Below are positions 17,655 to 25,835 of a stretch of 64,000 nucleotides of DNA, one piece after another. The notes below the pieces were generated by a model. It ran no database searches, was not told the origin of the DNA, and was given only the letters and a program-made list of their open reading frames with translations. How positions within the stretch are numbered: position 1 is the stretch's first letter; every line of letters begins with the position of its first letter. A program made the translations under genes and the position numbers. This stretch comes from JAIOQJ01 sp963718635 (GTDB taxonomy: Bacteria > Planctomycetota > Planctomycetia > Gemmatales > Gemmataceae). Location of the stretch: positions 3,162,001 to 3,226,000 of the forward strand of contig OY970367.1 in assembly GCA_963718635.1 (NCBI GenBank), in the 5' to 3' direction.

Positions 17655-18512
17655 TCAGCGTCGCATTGGCAACAGAGGCGGTGTCAACAGCGCTTCTCGC
17701 GGCACAGGCAGCTCTGTTTTGTCCTTCGGCTCGTCCTTGTCCTTTTCTTTTTCTTTCTCTTTGATCGGTTCGATGATCGCCGGTTCTTTCTTCGCTTTAC
17801 CTGTCAGGTCGATATCGGTGGCGCGGTAAATCCATTGCGGGTTATCGACCCAGCGAATGGCGTTCGCGTCGTTCTGAATATCGTCGCCCAGCCGCTGGAA
17901 ATTGATCTGCAACGTCTTCCGGCGGATGATGTCGCTCTTTGGATCTTTGCGCCAGCCGTCTGAAAGACCGGCGATAAAAATGCTGAATCGATTGGTCTTT
18001 GGCGCCCGATCGTAGACGTCGGTCCATATCGCCACGCCATTGACAGCCCGGGGAAAGGCATCCTCTTTCGAAAGCGGGATCGGCTCTTTGCTGATGGTTA
18101 CCGAATTCTTGATGTTCAACTTCCCCGTCGGGTCTTCGATCTTGATGATCTGCGCCTGCACGGCCGGCATCACTTCATCGGGATGAACGGTCTCGTAGTC
18201 GTGCGTTTTGAGTTCGATATCGGGCACGAACACGCGCGGCTCGCCGGTTTTATTGATCACCTGATAGAGCATGTACCAGACGATTTTTTTCTTATCCCGG
18301 CCGGGCACATCCGCCACGATGATGCGCGGATCTTTGAAGCGGAAAATCAACGTCCAGTTGTCGGGCTTGTCGAACGCATGCGACTGCGGCTCGATTTCGC
18401 GCTCATTGGGACCGGTAGTCTTCGTCTGCTGGGCGCAGGCCGGCAGAGCGACTCTCAAAAGCAGTGCTGCAGCAAAGGCTGCTACTGCGATCCAGCGAAA
18501 CGGCCATGCCAT
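17655..18512 (-). CDS. Secreted planctomycete protein of unknown function
   Basis: Encodes 285 residues. The signal peptide (about residues 1-27, ending ALPACAQ) has a Cys that could also be a lipobox. The mature part contains WTLIFRFKDPRIIVADVPG, KKKIVWYMLYQVINKTG and FIAGLSDGW. The C-terminus is a Lys/Glu/Asp-rich low-complexity tail (IKEKEKEKDKDEPKDKTE). I know the general pattern from planctomycete genomes, not a function. It is upstream of rpmA on the same strand with a 57-nt gap. Confidence 0.6.
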   Translation of the reverse strand: MAWPFRWIAVAAFAAALLLRVALPACAQQTKTTGPNEREIEPQSHAFDKPDNWTLIFRFKDPRIIVADVPGRDKKKIVWYMLYQVINKTGEPRVFVPDIELKTHDYETVHPDEVMPAVQAQIIKIEDPTGKLNIKNSVTISKEPIPLSKEDAFPRAVNGVAIWTDVYDRAPKTNRFSIFIAGLSDGWRKDPKSDIIRRKTLQINFQRLGDDIQNDANAIRWVDNPQWIYRATDIDLTGKAKKEPAIIEPIKEKEKEKDKDEPKDKTELPVPREALLTPPLLPMRR

Positions 18513-18758
18513 AGGTTTCCCTCAGTCGCAACCAAAGCGCGCAACCCTCGCGCGGACGTTTGATGATATGATTGACCATAACCGCCGAACCAAAGGGATG
18601 CAAGAGAAAGAAAGCGCGGCGCGGAAACGCCCAGTTCAACAGGCTTCTCTAATCGCGCCAAGCCGTCAACGGTAAATGTTCAGAGAGTTTGATGATATAC
18701 GGCGAATCCAAAGCGATATAGTCGTCGGACGACCACAGCGCCGCAATATTGCGACAGC
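18513..18758. other. Short intergenic region, no gene supported
   Basis: This is the stretch downstream of the HicB-like gene, where a HicA toxin might be expected. No HicA-like frame with a start and the usual GSH motif is found. The plus- and minus-strand frames here look like chance openings. Confidence 0.45.
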
Positions 18759-19097
18759 TTAGCCATCGACGATCACTCGAATGGCCTGGCAACCCGCGGT
18801 CCTACCGACAGTCGGGCGCTGAGAAAATTCCATTTTCTCACCGTGCTTTTCCTTGGACTCCAGCAGGGCAAGGAAAGCTTCGGCGATGTTAGCCTCCGCT
18901 TCTTCTTCGGTTTCTCCCTGACTTATCACGCCAGGATAATTGAGAGCAAAGACAGAGAAGCCGCCTTCACCTTCGGGACATAATACGGCCTCGAATTCGC
19001 GCGGCTGCGGCGCTGGATATTCTCGCCAATCCACTGTAACGAATCGCTCAGACGTTGTAGGCACGTGCCCGATCAGCCCGTCTTGATGAACGCTCAT
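18759..19097 (-). CDS. HicB-like antitoxin-fold protein
   Basis: Encodes 112 residues. ATG 19097 is chosen over the earlier in-frame start because GGAGGAATAATACG directly precedes it. The HicB-type partial RNase H fold is recognisable: FEAVLCPEGEGGFSVFALNY, PGVISQGETEEEAEANIAEAF, LLESKEKHGE. No C-terminal DNA-binding domain is obvious and no HicA toxin gene is adjacent on either side. This is probably a solitary HicB-domain protein, as is common in cyanobacteria and planctomycetes. Confidence 0.7.
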   Translation of the reverse strand: MSVHQDGLIGHVPTTSERFVTVDWREYPAPQPREFEAVLCPEGEGGFSVFALNYPGVISQGETEEEAEANIAEAFLALLESKEKHGEKMEFSQRPTVGRTAGCQAIRVIVDG

Positions 19098-19178
19098 CGT
19101 ATTATTCCTCCATAGGTGTCGATGGCAGTTCCACAATGCTCGTGACCACTCGCCATGAACCAGATTTCTCAGATGTCT

Positions 19179-21331
19179 TCAACCGAGAAACTGTTTCACC
19201 GCCGTCTCAACGCGAAGTCGGAGTTCTTCGGTCCAGGGAAGATTGGCATCCTCGGCGGCAAGAGCTTCGAGAAAGCGCACGCCGGCCTCAAGCAGATCGG
19301 GTTTTGCCGGGACTTCGACAGGCTTATGAGTTAACGCTGCGGGTTCTTGACCGATCAGTTCGCGAACTCCATCGAGAAACGAAGGCTGGCCCAACGCAGC
19401 GAAATTCACTTCGTCGCTCTCGCCATCAAACACGCCGGCGAAGAGCGTTCGTTTCGTTTCATGGGCTTTCTGCACGCGCTCTTCGATGCTGTTGCGCGTA
19501 ACAAAGTTGATGACGCGCACAGGCCGCTGTTGTCCCATGCGGTGGACGCGCGCGATCCGTTGTTCGAGCACCGCCGGATTCCAAGGGAGCTCCAAATTGA
19601 TCACCGTGTCGGCCGATTGCAGATTGAGTCCAACGCCGCCGGCATCCGTGCTCAGAAACACCCGGCAGTCAGGTTCGTTCTTGAATCGTTCCAAGACTTC
19701 TTTGCGTTCTTTGCCGGACATGCCGCCATGCAGCAGCGAGAAGGCAATGCCGCAGTCATTCAGCGTTTCGGACGCTTGATGCAGCATGGTTTCCCACTGG
19801 CTGAAGACGACGGCCTTATGATCGCCCGAAGCAAACAGTTCCTCGATGACCTCGGCGAATTCATCGAGCTTCGGTGAGATTTTCGTCTGCTTGTCGAACA
19901 AGTAAGTGCTGTCGCACAGCAAGCGCATGTTGACAATGCACGCCAAAATTCGTTTGCGGTCGAGATCGTTCAGGACGGGCTTACGGAGCAACCGGGCCAG
20001 GTTCGCCTGCTGTTCTTCATAGGGGAAGCGCTGTTCGTCGCGCATCTCGACAAAGAGTGTGTTATCCGTGCGCGGCGGCAGCTGCGTCAACACCTCGGCA
20101 CGGGTTCGCCGTAGGAGTATTGGCGCAAGCTTGTCGCGGATTTTGTCGAGTTGCCGATAGCCGGTCAGGTTGCCTTTGACATCGAGAACGCGATGCTCGT
20201 TCAGGAATTCGAAGGCCGGGCCCAGCCTTCGGTCGTCGACAAACTGCACAATGCTGTAGAGCTCCTCCAGCTTGTTTTCGAGGGGTGTGCCGGTCAACAC
20301 CAGCGCATAACGGCTGCGCAGTTTTTTCACCGCGCGGGAAGTCTTTGCTTCCCAATTTTTGATGCGCTGGGCCTCATCCAGGATGACCGCATCGGGTTGC
20401 CAGGCGTTCAACAAATCGAGATCGCGGACAACCTGTTCATAATTGACGAGTCGATAGAAAGTCGGAAGCGCATAGAGCCGCTCGCGTTCGGGCCGTAAGC
20501 CTTCGATAATCTGCGCCGACGCCCGGTGAATTTGCGTATCTCGCTATCCCATTGATATTTCACCGATGCGGGTGCGATGACTAGAACGCGCTCGATGCCG
20601 CGTTCGTGCGCGAGCAGTTCGATCGCAGCCATTGCCTGCGCTGTTTTGCCGAGGCCCATGTCGTCGCCGAGAATGGCACGGCCGCGCCCCGCGAGAAACA
20701 GCGCTCCGCGAATCTGGTAGTCATAAAGGGAAACATTGAGCAGGTGCCTCAACGGCGAGTCGGCGCCCGTCTCCAATTCCGCAAGCCATTCTTCTTCTCG
20801 CAGGGCCAACTGACGGCGTTCGAGCTCCCGATCGATGAAATCGAGTGCATCGGAAACAACGGTTATTTTTTCGGGCACCGCCTCGATATCGGCGACCAGT
20901 TGGTCGTAACCCGCGGAATGATTCCAAAACCCCTGGTTGTCGAAGAAGCGTTTGGCGAATACGGTCAGTCGATCGGAATGACGCGGCGGCAGCTGCAAAC
21001 GCAAGCGAAGCTGTTCGCGATAGTGGAGGTTGATCTCTGGCCTGGTAACGACCGCCTTGCGTTGACGAATGGTAGTCGATTCATTGCGCAGCGATTCTTG
21101 CACCGCTTCGATGTGTTTGCAGGTCCCAAGCGTATTGACTTTGAAATCGGGACAGGTGCAGGAGTTATCACCCGGCTCAAAGCCGCGAATGGAGACGGAA
21201 TAAACGCCGCTCGTTTGCGGATTGCTGACGCGATATTCCGAAAAGACGCGCTTCTTGCCGACGTTTTCAATCTGAAATCGGCCTTCACGCGCTCGTCGCC
21301 GGCGGATGTCGATCTGTTCTTCGTGGAGCAT
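19179..21331 (-). CDS. SWIM zinc finger plus SNF2-family helicase (frameshifted)
   Basis: The N-terminus has a SWIM motif (CTCPDF...GTCKHIEA, about residues 59-77). The SNF2 core follows: GDDMGLGKTAQA (motif I), RVLVIAPASVKYQW (Ia), ILDEAQRIKN (II), VLTGTPLENKLEELY (III), then LLHGGMSGKERKEVL, FLSTDAGGVGLNLQ and ARVHRMGQQRPV (IV-VI). Motif II onward is in a second frame. A slip near 20525 separates the halves, joined through AQIIEGLRPERERLYALP. Corrected length is about 717 residues. Such proteins translocate on double-stranded DNA. The role here is unknown; it is not in a visible defence cluster. Confidence 0.88.
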
Positions 21332-21367
21332 TGTTGATCGAAATCGTTTACGGCTGCGTAGGGTCTT

Positions 21368-21427
21368 GGCGAGCCGGGAGCCTGAGCGACTGGAGAAAGC
21401 TCCAGTCGCTCAGGCTCCCGGCTCGCC
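21368..21427. repeat. Perfect 28-bp-arm hairpin (family B)
   Basis: The arms run 21368-21395 and 21400-21427 with a 4-nt loop (AAAG) and start GGCGAGCCGGGAGCCTGAGC. Relatives with longer loops are at 22071-22156, 39894-39968 and 49794-49858. It lies between the uspA stop and the helicase start, placed as a terminator for uspA. Confidence 0.95.
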
Positions 21428-21434
21428 CATTGTT

Positions 21435-21878
21435 TCACGCAGACGCCAGGACCGCCGAATGAGGCCGGTCCGCTTTTGGCTGCGCTTGCGGTAGTTTCAC
21501 CACGAGCACGGAACAGGGGGCGTCGCGCATCACCTTTTCCGCCACGCTACCCATTAGAAATCGCTCGACACCGGTGCGGCCATGCGTGCCCATGACAATC
21601 AGATTGACCCCTGCTTCAATGGTGTAGCGAACAAGCTCGGTCGCCGGGTCGCCTTCCATAAAGACATGGTGCACGGCAATGCTCGGGTTCGAAGGCCGAA
21701 TAGTCTCGAGCTGAGTCCGACACCCTTGCTGATCGCCGCAGTCCGATTCAGGAGTCCAAACAGTGGCGATCGTCAAGCTGGCGCCGTAGTGCTCGGCCAA
21801 GGCGATGGCGTGGAAATAAGCCTGATTGGAGTACGACGAAAAGTCGGTCGCGTAGAGTATTTTTCGGATATTGAACAT
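21435..21878 (-). CDS. Universal stress protein, UspA family
   Basis: Encodes 147 residues. It starts MFNIRKILYATDFSSYSNQA (the strand-1 Asp is typical). It carries the ATP-binding motif GTHGRTGVERFLMGSVAEKV (G-2x-G-9x-G-S pattern) followed by CSVLVVK. This is the ATP-binding Usp subgroup. It has a single domain, normal length, and is cytosolic. A family B hairpin follows the stop immediately. Confidence 0.92.
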   Translation of the reverse strand: MFNIRKILYATDFSSYSNQAYFHAIALAEHYGASLTIATVWTPESDCGDQQGCRTQLETIRPSNPSIAVHHVFMEGDPATELVRYTIEAGVNLIVMGTHGRTGVERFLMGSVAEKVMRDAPCSVLVVKLPQAQPKADRPHSAVLASA

Positions 21879-22070
21879 GCAGAATCCCCACCCGTGGGAG
21901 CGCTCCTTGCTTTAGCCGACTCCATCGCCCGGCACCGCGAGAATTCGCACAATCGGCGAAGGTTGGCCGGGAAAGAACCCACTCGGACAGTGGGTTATCT
22001 TATCAGACAGGAGCGGCAGGAGCAATTAGGGAATCTGATTATCGGGAAAGTGCGTGTATCAACCGGTCTT

Positions 22071-22156
22071 GGCGAGCCGGGAGCGTGAGCGACCGGAGAG
22101 ATCTGTTCAAAAGCTATGTTTGTTCTCACTCCGGTCGCTCACGCTCTCGGCTCGCC
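22071..22156. repeat. Hairpin repeat (family B)
   Basis: Twenty-eight-base arms (starting GGCGAGCCGGGAGCGTGAGC, ending ...CTCTCGGCTCGCC) are complementary apart from one position, with a loop of about 30 nt. It shares its outer sequence with 21368-21427. It lies between the divergent uspA and Uma2 genes. Confidence 0.9.
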
Positions 22157-22230
22157 AATGCTCTCATTTACCGAAGTAGAAACTGCCCGATCAATCGGCT
22201 AAACTGTTCGCAGAGCCAGGAGGAAAACCG

Positions 22231-23113
22231 ATGCCGACGAATCATTCAGCCGCACTTTTCGAAGTAGACGTCTACCCTGATACCAGCCTGCTGATTACGG
22301 AGGACGGCAAGCCCGTGGACAATCTCTTCGTCGAAAAGCAGTACCGCTTGCTCACCGAACCGCTGCTCACTTCATGGAAAAGCCCGCAAGATCGCCCTTT
22401 TCGGGTGCTCGCGAATGTCGGTCTTTTTTATCAATACAAAGAGCCGCCCTTGGTTCCTGACACGATGTTTGCAATTGATGTCGCAACGCCGGAACATGCA
22501 CGAGATAAGGATTCTCGCTCGTACTTTACCTGGGTAGTAGGCAAGGTGCCCGATATCGTTATCGAGATTGTCTCCGATAAGCGCGGTGGTGAAGATACCG
22601 ATAAACTGGCCGCCTACGAGCAAATCGGCGTACCTTTTTACGTCATTTTCGATCCGGACGAAGTGCTCGATGAAGGTTTGCTCCGCACCTTCAGCCTGGA
22701 GAAAGGGAAATACGGCCCGGCCGACCCAGCCCGGTTCAGCGACTTCGAACTGGGCCTGACACTATGGGACGGCGAGTACGAAGGCAGCACCGACACGTGG
22801 CTGCGCTGGACAGACGGAAATGCAAAGCTCATTCCATATGCGAAAGAAGGTAGAGCAGCGGACGCGCGACGGATCATCAATGAGGCCAAGCGCGCCGACC
22901 AGGCGAACAAGCGCCGCGACGAAGCGACTAGGCAAGCAAATGCTGAAGCCAAAGCGCGCCGATGACGAAGCCAAGTGCGCTGATGAAGAAGCCAAGCGCG
23001 CGGACGAGGCAGCGAAGCAAGCGAAAGAACAGGCACGGCGAGCCGACGAAGCCGCGGAACGCATCAAACAGCTCGAAGCAAAACTGCGGGCGATGGGGAT
23101 CTCTGAAGGATGA
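22231..23113 (+). CDS. Uma2 family protein with charged coiled-coil tail (frameshifted)
   Basis: ATG 22231 follows a strong AGGAGGAAA. The Uma2 core is clear: VPDTMFAIDV (Asp), VPDIVIEIVSDKRGGEDTDK (E-x-V) and YEQIGVPFYVIFDP. After residue 200 an Ala/Glu/Lys/Arg repeat begins. It continues in another frame (DEAKCADEEAKRADEAAKQA...LEAKLRAMGISEG), so a slip near 22955-22965 must be corrected to reach the stop at 23113. The complete protein is about 293 residues. This long-tailed type is common in planctomycetes and cyanobacteria, and the tail should form a coiled coil. Nuclease activity is inferred only from the fold. Confidence 0.82.
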
Positions 23114-23155
23114 TTGACGATTGCGCGAACGCAATGCTTGACGGCGCAGTTTTCT

Positions 23156-23209
23156 GCCGGATGCGTCAGCGACGGACAGTGCTGAAGAACCGTCGCTAGC
23201 GCGTCTGGC
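23156..23209. repeat. Intergenic hairpin
   Basis: GCCGGATGCGTCAGCGACGG pairs imperfectly with CCGTCGCTAGCGCGTCTGGC across a 13-nt loop. It follows the Uma2 gene and may terminate it. The stem motif (GCGTCAGCGACGG) is related in style, not identity, to the other hairpin families. Confidence 0.75.
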
Positions 23210-23286
23210 TCAGCTAGACGGGTCAATTTCAATATCGTGACTAAAGCAACGCCTCCCACCCTTTAATCTCTCCTCAAGGATCTCCG

Positions 23287-24033
23287 ATGAAGCGACTGAT
23301 TGTTTCGGCATTGATTGTCACTTTTTGCCTGGCCTCCGCCCTCCCGGGCGTTGCTCAGGAAGCCAAAAAGAGCGCTACCACCACGCCGGTTGCCAAGAAG
23401 GACAAAAACTGGGTCGACCGCCACGAAAAATTTCTCGCCATCGCCAAGAAAGGCAATGTCGATGTGCTTTTCCTGGGCGACTCCATCACGCACGGCTGGG
23501 AAGGCGGCGGCAAGGAAGCATGGAAGAAAACCTTCGAGCCACTCAAGGCCGCGAACTTCGGCATCGGTGGCGATCGCACCGAACACGTCCTTTGGCGAAT
23601 CACCGAAGGCAAGGAACTTGAAGGCATCGAGCCGAAGGTAGCCGTGCTGATGATCGGCACCAACAACGTCGGCAGTAATACGGCCGAAGAGATCGCGGAA
23701 GGCAACAAGGCGATCGTCGCCGAGCTGCGCAAAGCGAAGCCGAACATCAAAGTTCTCGTACTCGCGGTCTTCCCGCGTGCCGGCAAGAAGCCGAGCGATC
23801 CGACGAAGGTGTCACCGGCCGAGCAGCAGCCGAAGATCAAAGCAATCAACGACATCATTTCGAAATTGGACGATGGGAAGAACGTCTTCTTCCTCGATAT
23901 CAACAGCAAGTTTCTCGATAAAGACGGCAACCTGCCCAAGGAAATCATGCCGGACTTTCTTCACCTTTCGGCCAAGGGGTACGAGATCGAAACTGAAGCG
24001 ATCGAAGGCAAAGTGAAAGAACTGTTGAAGTAA
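23287..24033 (+). CDS. Secreted SGNH/GDSL-type hydrolase
   Basis: Encodes 248 residues. The signal peptide is about residues 1-23 (VTFCLASALPGVAQ). SGNH blocks are block I VLFLGDSITHGW (Ser nucleophile), block II FGIGGDRTEHV (Gly), block III VLMIGTNNVG (Asn) and block V PDFLHLSAKGY (Asp/His). It resembles the PAF-acetylhydrolase beta/gamma-type GDSL group that planctomycetes carry in many copies. The likely reaction is hydrolysis of an ester, such as acetyl groups on polysaccharide, outside the cytoplasm. The substrate is unknown. Confidence 0.9.
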   Translation: MKRLIVSALIVTFCLASALPGVAQEAKKSATTTPVAKKDKNWVDRHEKFLAIAKKGNVDVLFLGDSITHGWEGGGKEAWKKTFEPLKAANFGIGGDRTEHVLWRITEGKELEGIEPKVAVLMIGTNNVGSNTAEEIAEGNKAIVAELRKAKPNIKVLVLAVFPRAGKKPSDPTKVSPAEQQPKIKAINDIISKLDDGKNVFFLDINSKFLDKDGNLPKEIMPDFLHLSAKGYEIETEAIEGKVKELLK

Positions 24034-24036
24034 TTT

Positions 24037-24364
24037 TCAGCCGCTCGCCGCCTCACGCTCGGCGTGAGGCGCGCGGGCAGCTTCTTTGCCCAACCACGCA
24101 TCGAACACCAACGGCCCAAACGGCAATACCGATGCGACGACGCCCCCAGCCACTTTCCCAAACGACCAGTTGAACGCAAACTTGGCCTGCGCCAGTCGCC
24201 GCCAGGTATAGAAGCCACAGTACGCCGTGAGCCATTCCGACAATCCGGACGGCCGCCGGCTCATCGGCTAAATACTTCAACGGCATCGCGATCCCGATCA
24301 AAATCAGGAAGGAAATCGCTTCGACGATGCCGATCAAATGCAAACGGCCGAGGATGGTTGACAC
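24037..24364 (-). CDS. DUF3817 small membrane protein (frameshifted)
   Basis: The first part (ATG 24364, MSTILGRLHLIGIVEAISFL) has two membrane helices and GMAHGVLWLLY, the DUF3817 signature. The last part (FYTWRRLAQAKFAFNW, then VVASVLPFGPLVFDAWLG) is in another frame, so a slip lies near 24210. Corrected length is about 108 residues with three helices, normal for the family. It is a conserved inner-membrane protein of unknown function, convergent with the SGNH hydrolase gene. Confidence 0.8.
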
Positions 24365-24559
24365 GGTAATTCCAAATTAGGGTTTTCTGACCAATCACCA
24401 ATCCGTTTTATCTTAGTCCACCGTCAGAGTCGCGGCCGTTAGGGAGCGGAAGCGTTTCACTCCCTAACCACGCGGGAGATGCGGAATTCGGATTGCGGAA
24501 TGGAAGAAGTATCAAACGCTCAACGATCAATCACTCGTCATTCTGACGAGGATTTCTTG

Positions 24560-24839
24560 TGGAATCGATTCCAGAGTATCGAGAGCCCATACATGCAACG
24601 TTGCATGTATGAATTCAGATGCGGCATGAAAATGTGAACGGTTCACACTCAAGTGGTAACATTACCACTTCAAACGGTTCGCAGTTAGGATGGAGTCTGA
24701 CTGTAAACGTTTTTACAGTGGAAGCGATTCCAGTTCGAACCGAACCTCACTTGAAGTGTTTCAGGTGAGAATTCAGATGGGGTGTGAAAATGTGAACAGT
24801 TCATACTCGAGTGAAAACGTTTTCACTTCGAACGGTTCG
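24560..24839. promoter_or_regulatory. Array of about eleven different short palindromes (LacI/GalR-operator-like)
   Basis: Dyads read directly: TGGAATCGATTCCA (24560-24573, perfect); 24588-24611 (24 bp, perfect, centre AACGTT); TGTGAACGGTTCACA (24633-24647); AAGTGGTAACATTACCACTT (24651-24670); 24700-24719 (ACTGTAAA / TTTACAGT); TGGAAGCGATTCCA (24719-24732); GTTCGAACCGAAC (24733-24745); 24746-24769 (one mismatch); TGTGAACAGTTCATA (24791-24805); AGTGAAAACGTTTTCACT (24810-24827); CGAACGGTTCG (24829-24839). Most have a central CG flanked by A/T, as in LacI/GalR operators. Half-site sequences differ, so they are not copies of one site. Which protein binds them, if any, is unknown. Confidence 0.6.
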
Positions 24840-24849
24840 CAGTCGGAAG
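24611..24849. repeat. Two diverged direct copies of an 80-bp palindrome-bearing unit
   Basis: Copy 1 is 24611-24690 and copy 2 is 24769-24849. Both run GAATTCAGATG, then TGAAAATGTGAAC, a first dyad, ACTC, a second dyad, and ACGGTTCGCAGT. The second dyads differ at two symmetric base pairs (G-C to A-T, T-A to A-T), so pairing is preserved in each. The sequence upstream of each copy also carries its own palindrome series. Confidence 0.75.
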
Positions 24850-24903
24850 GGCAGGCCGGGAGGCCGCCCGCCACGAGGAGAAAAGGCTATCGGTTAATAT
24901 TGG

Positions 24904-25106
24904 GGAAATATTTCCACAAGGCACTTGGCGAGAAAATCGTTCGAAAACGCATTGAAGAAGTGCGGAATGCGGAATTGGGATTGCGGAATGAAGAAAATTC
25001 AAACGCCCGCCCATCTGACGGGGGTCGCTTGGGGAAATATTTCCCAAAGCGAAAATGCGAGAAAATCGTGGGAAAACGCGCGACACGTCAGAGGGGAGCG
25101 CTCCCC
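24904..25106. repeat. Second palindrome cluster with duplicated AT-rich unit
   Basis: GGAAATATTTCC (24904-24915, perfect) and a 24-bp dyad with one mismatch at 25027-25050 (core GGGAAATATTTCCC) are each followed by a related GCGAGAAAATCGT...GAAAACGC segment, so a unit of about 55 bp occurs twice. GGGGAGCGCTCCCC (25093-25106) is a further perfect dyad with a central CG. Confidence 0.65.
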
Positions 25107-25277
25107 AACGGTCGCGGCTCCGAAGGCGGCTAAAGACGCTGCTCGGGCCGGCGAACATCAGGTTATGCCTCTGCCCGTCTGACAATTGCGCGACACAAGA
25201 GTGAGGGATCATTGCCTACGGACGCGAAATGAGGTATCGAAATAGGAAGGCCAAATAGGTGACTTGCGGAGAGGTTT

Positions 25278-25829
25278 ATGCGCTTAAGCATTAGCATGGC
25301 GATCGTTATCGCCTGGGCGACGGTAGCCGTCGGTCAACCCAAAGAAGAGCGTCGATTCAATGTACGGCACAACCCGGAGCTCTATCCGCAGACGTCGCCG
25401 AAGGAAACGCTCGGCGCCCTGATGCGCACGTTCGATAAAGAGCGCTACGATTATCTGGCGGCCTTTCTGCTCGATCCGGCCACGGTTCGTGAGCAACTGG
25501 ATATCACCGCTGCCGACTTTGAGAAGCGGGCGCGCGAGCAAGTTGAAGGCGAAGAGTTGAGCAAGAAGGGCTTTGACAAGCCAACCATTCGCGAGCGCAT
25601 CCGGGATTTGTCGAAGCAAGCGAACTTCGATGATCTGGCGCGACGCATTCGGCAGAAGTTTGAAGCCGATCCCGAGGCGATGAAGAACTTGCGCAAGATC
25701 TATCGCGAAGGCGAATTTGTTGAGAACGGCGATGCCGCCACGGCCAAACATGCGGACATTAAAGATCGAACCGTCTACTTTCGACGCGTTGAAGGCCGAT
25801 GGTACATCGAAAACCGGACCCAAGAATAA
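25278..25829 (+). CDS. Secreted protein of unknown function
   Basis: Encodes 183 residues. The signal peptide (MRLSISMAIVIAWATVAVG) follows a GGAGAGG ribosome-binding site. The mature part is highly charged and helical (TSPKETLGALMRTFDKERYDY; RIRQKFEADPEAMKNL), then KDRTVYFRRVEGRWYIENRT at the end. That ending resembles small NTF2-like or lumazine-binding-like domains. This is pattern-based and weak. The stop is 6 nt before the threonine aldolase ATG, so the two may be co-transcribed. Confidence 0.6.
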   Translation: MRLSISMAIVIAWATVAVGQPKEERRFNVRHNPELYPQTSPKETLGALMRTFDKERYDYLAAFLLDPATVREQLDITAADFEKRAREQVEGEELSKKGFDKPTIRERIRDLSKQANFDDLARRIRQKFEADPEAMKNLRKIYREGEFVENGDAATAKHADIKDRTVYFRRVEGRWYIENRTQE

Positions 25830-25835
25830 CTCGAT

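Larger units (their letters stand above)
24365..25277. other. Long non-coding region dense in distinct palindromes
   Basis: This is the longest stretch without a supported gene (about 910 bp). Frames inside it are short and split by repeats. It contains the palindrome array (24560-24839), a second cluster (24904-25106) and an imperfect dyad at 24438-24468. A phrase built on TGCGGAATTCGGATTGCGGA (24480-24499) recurs in modified form near 24961-24990. No tRNA or known riboswitch fold is recognised. Confidence 0.75.

Noticed and set aside
18670..18758. A possible HicA toxin remnant beside the HicB-like gene
   Set aside because: No start codon, SD or GSH-type motif; similarity is limited to a few residues in one frame.
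24746..24772. parS-like TGTTTCAGGTGAGA
   Set aside because: It matches the parS consensus at about 12 of 16 positions only, as a single copy, within a set of unrelated dyads; no parAB is nearby.
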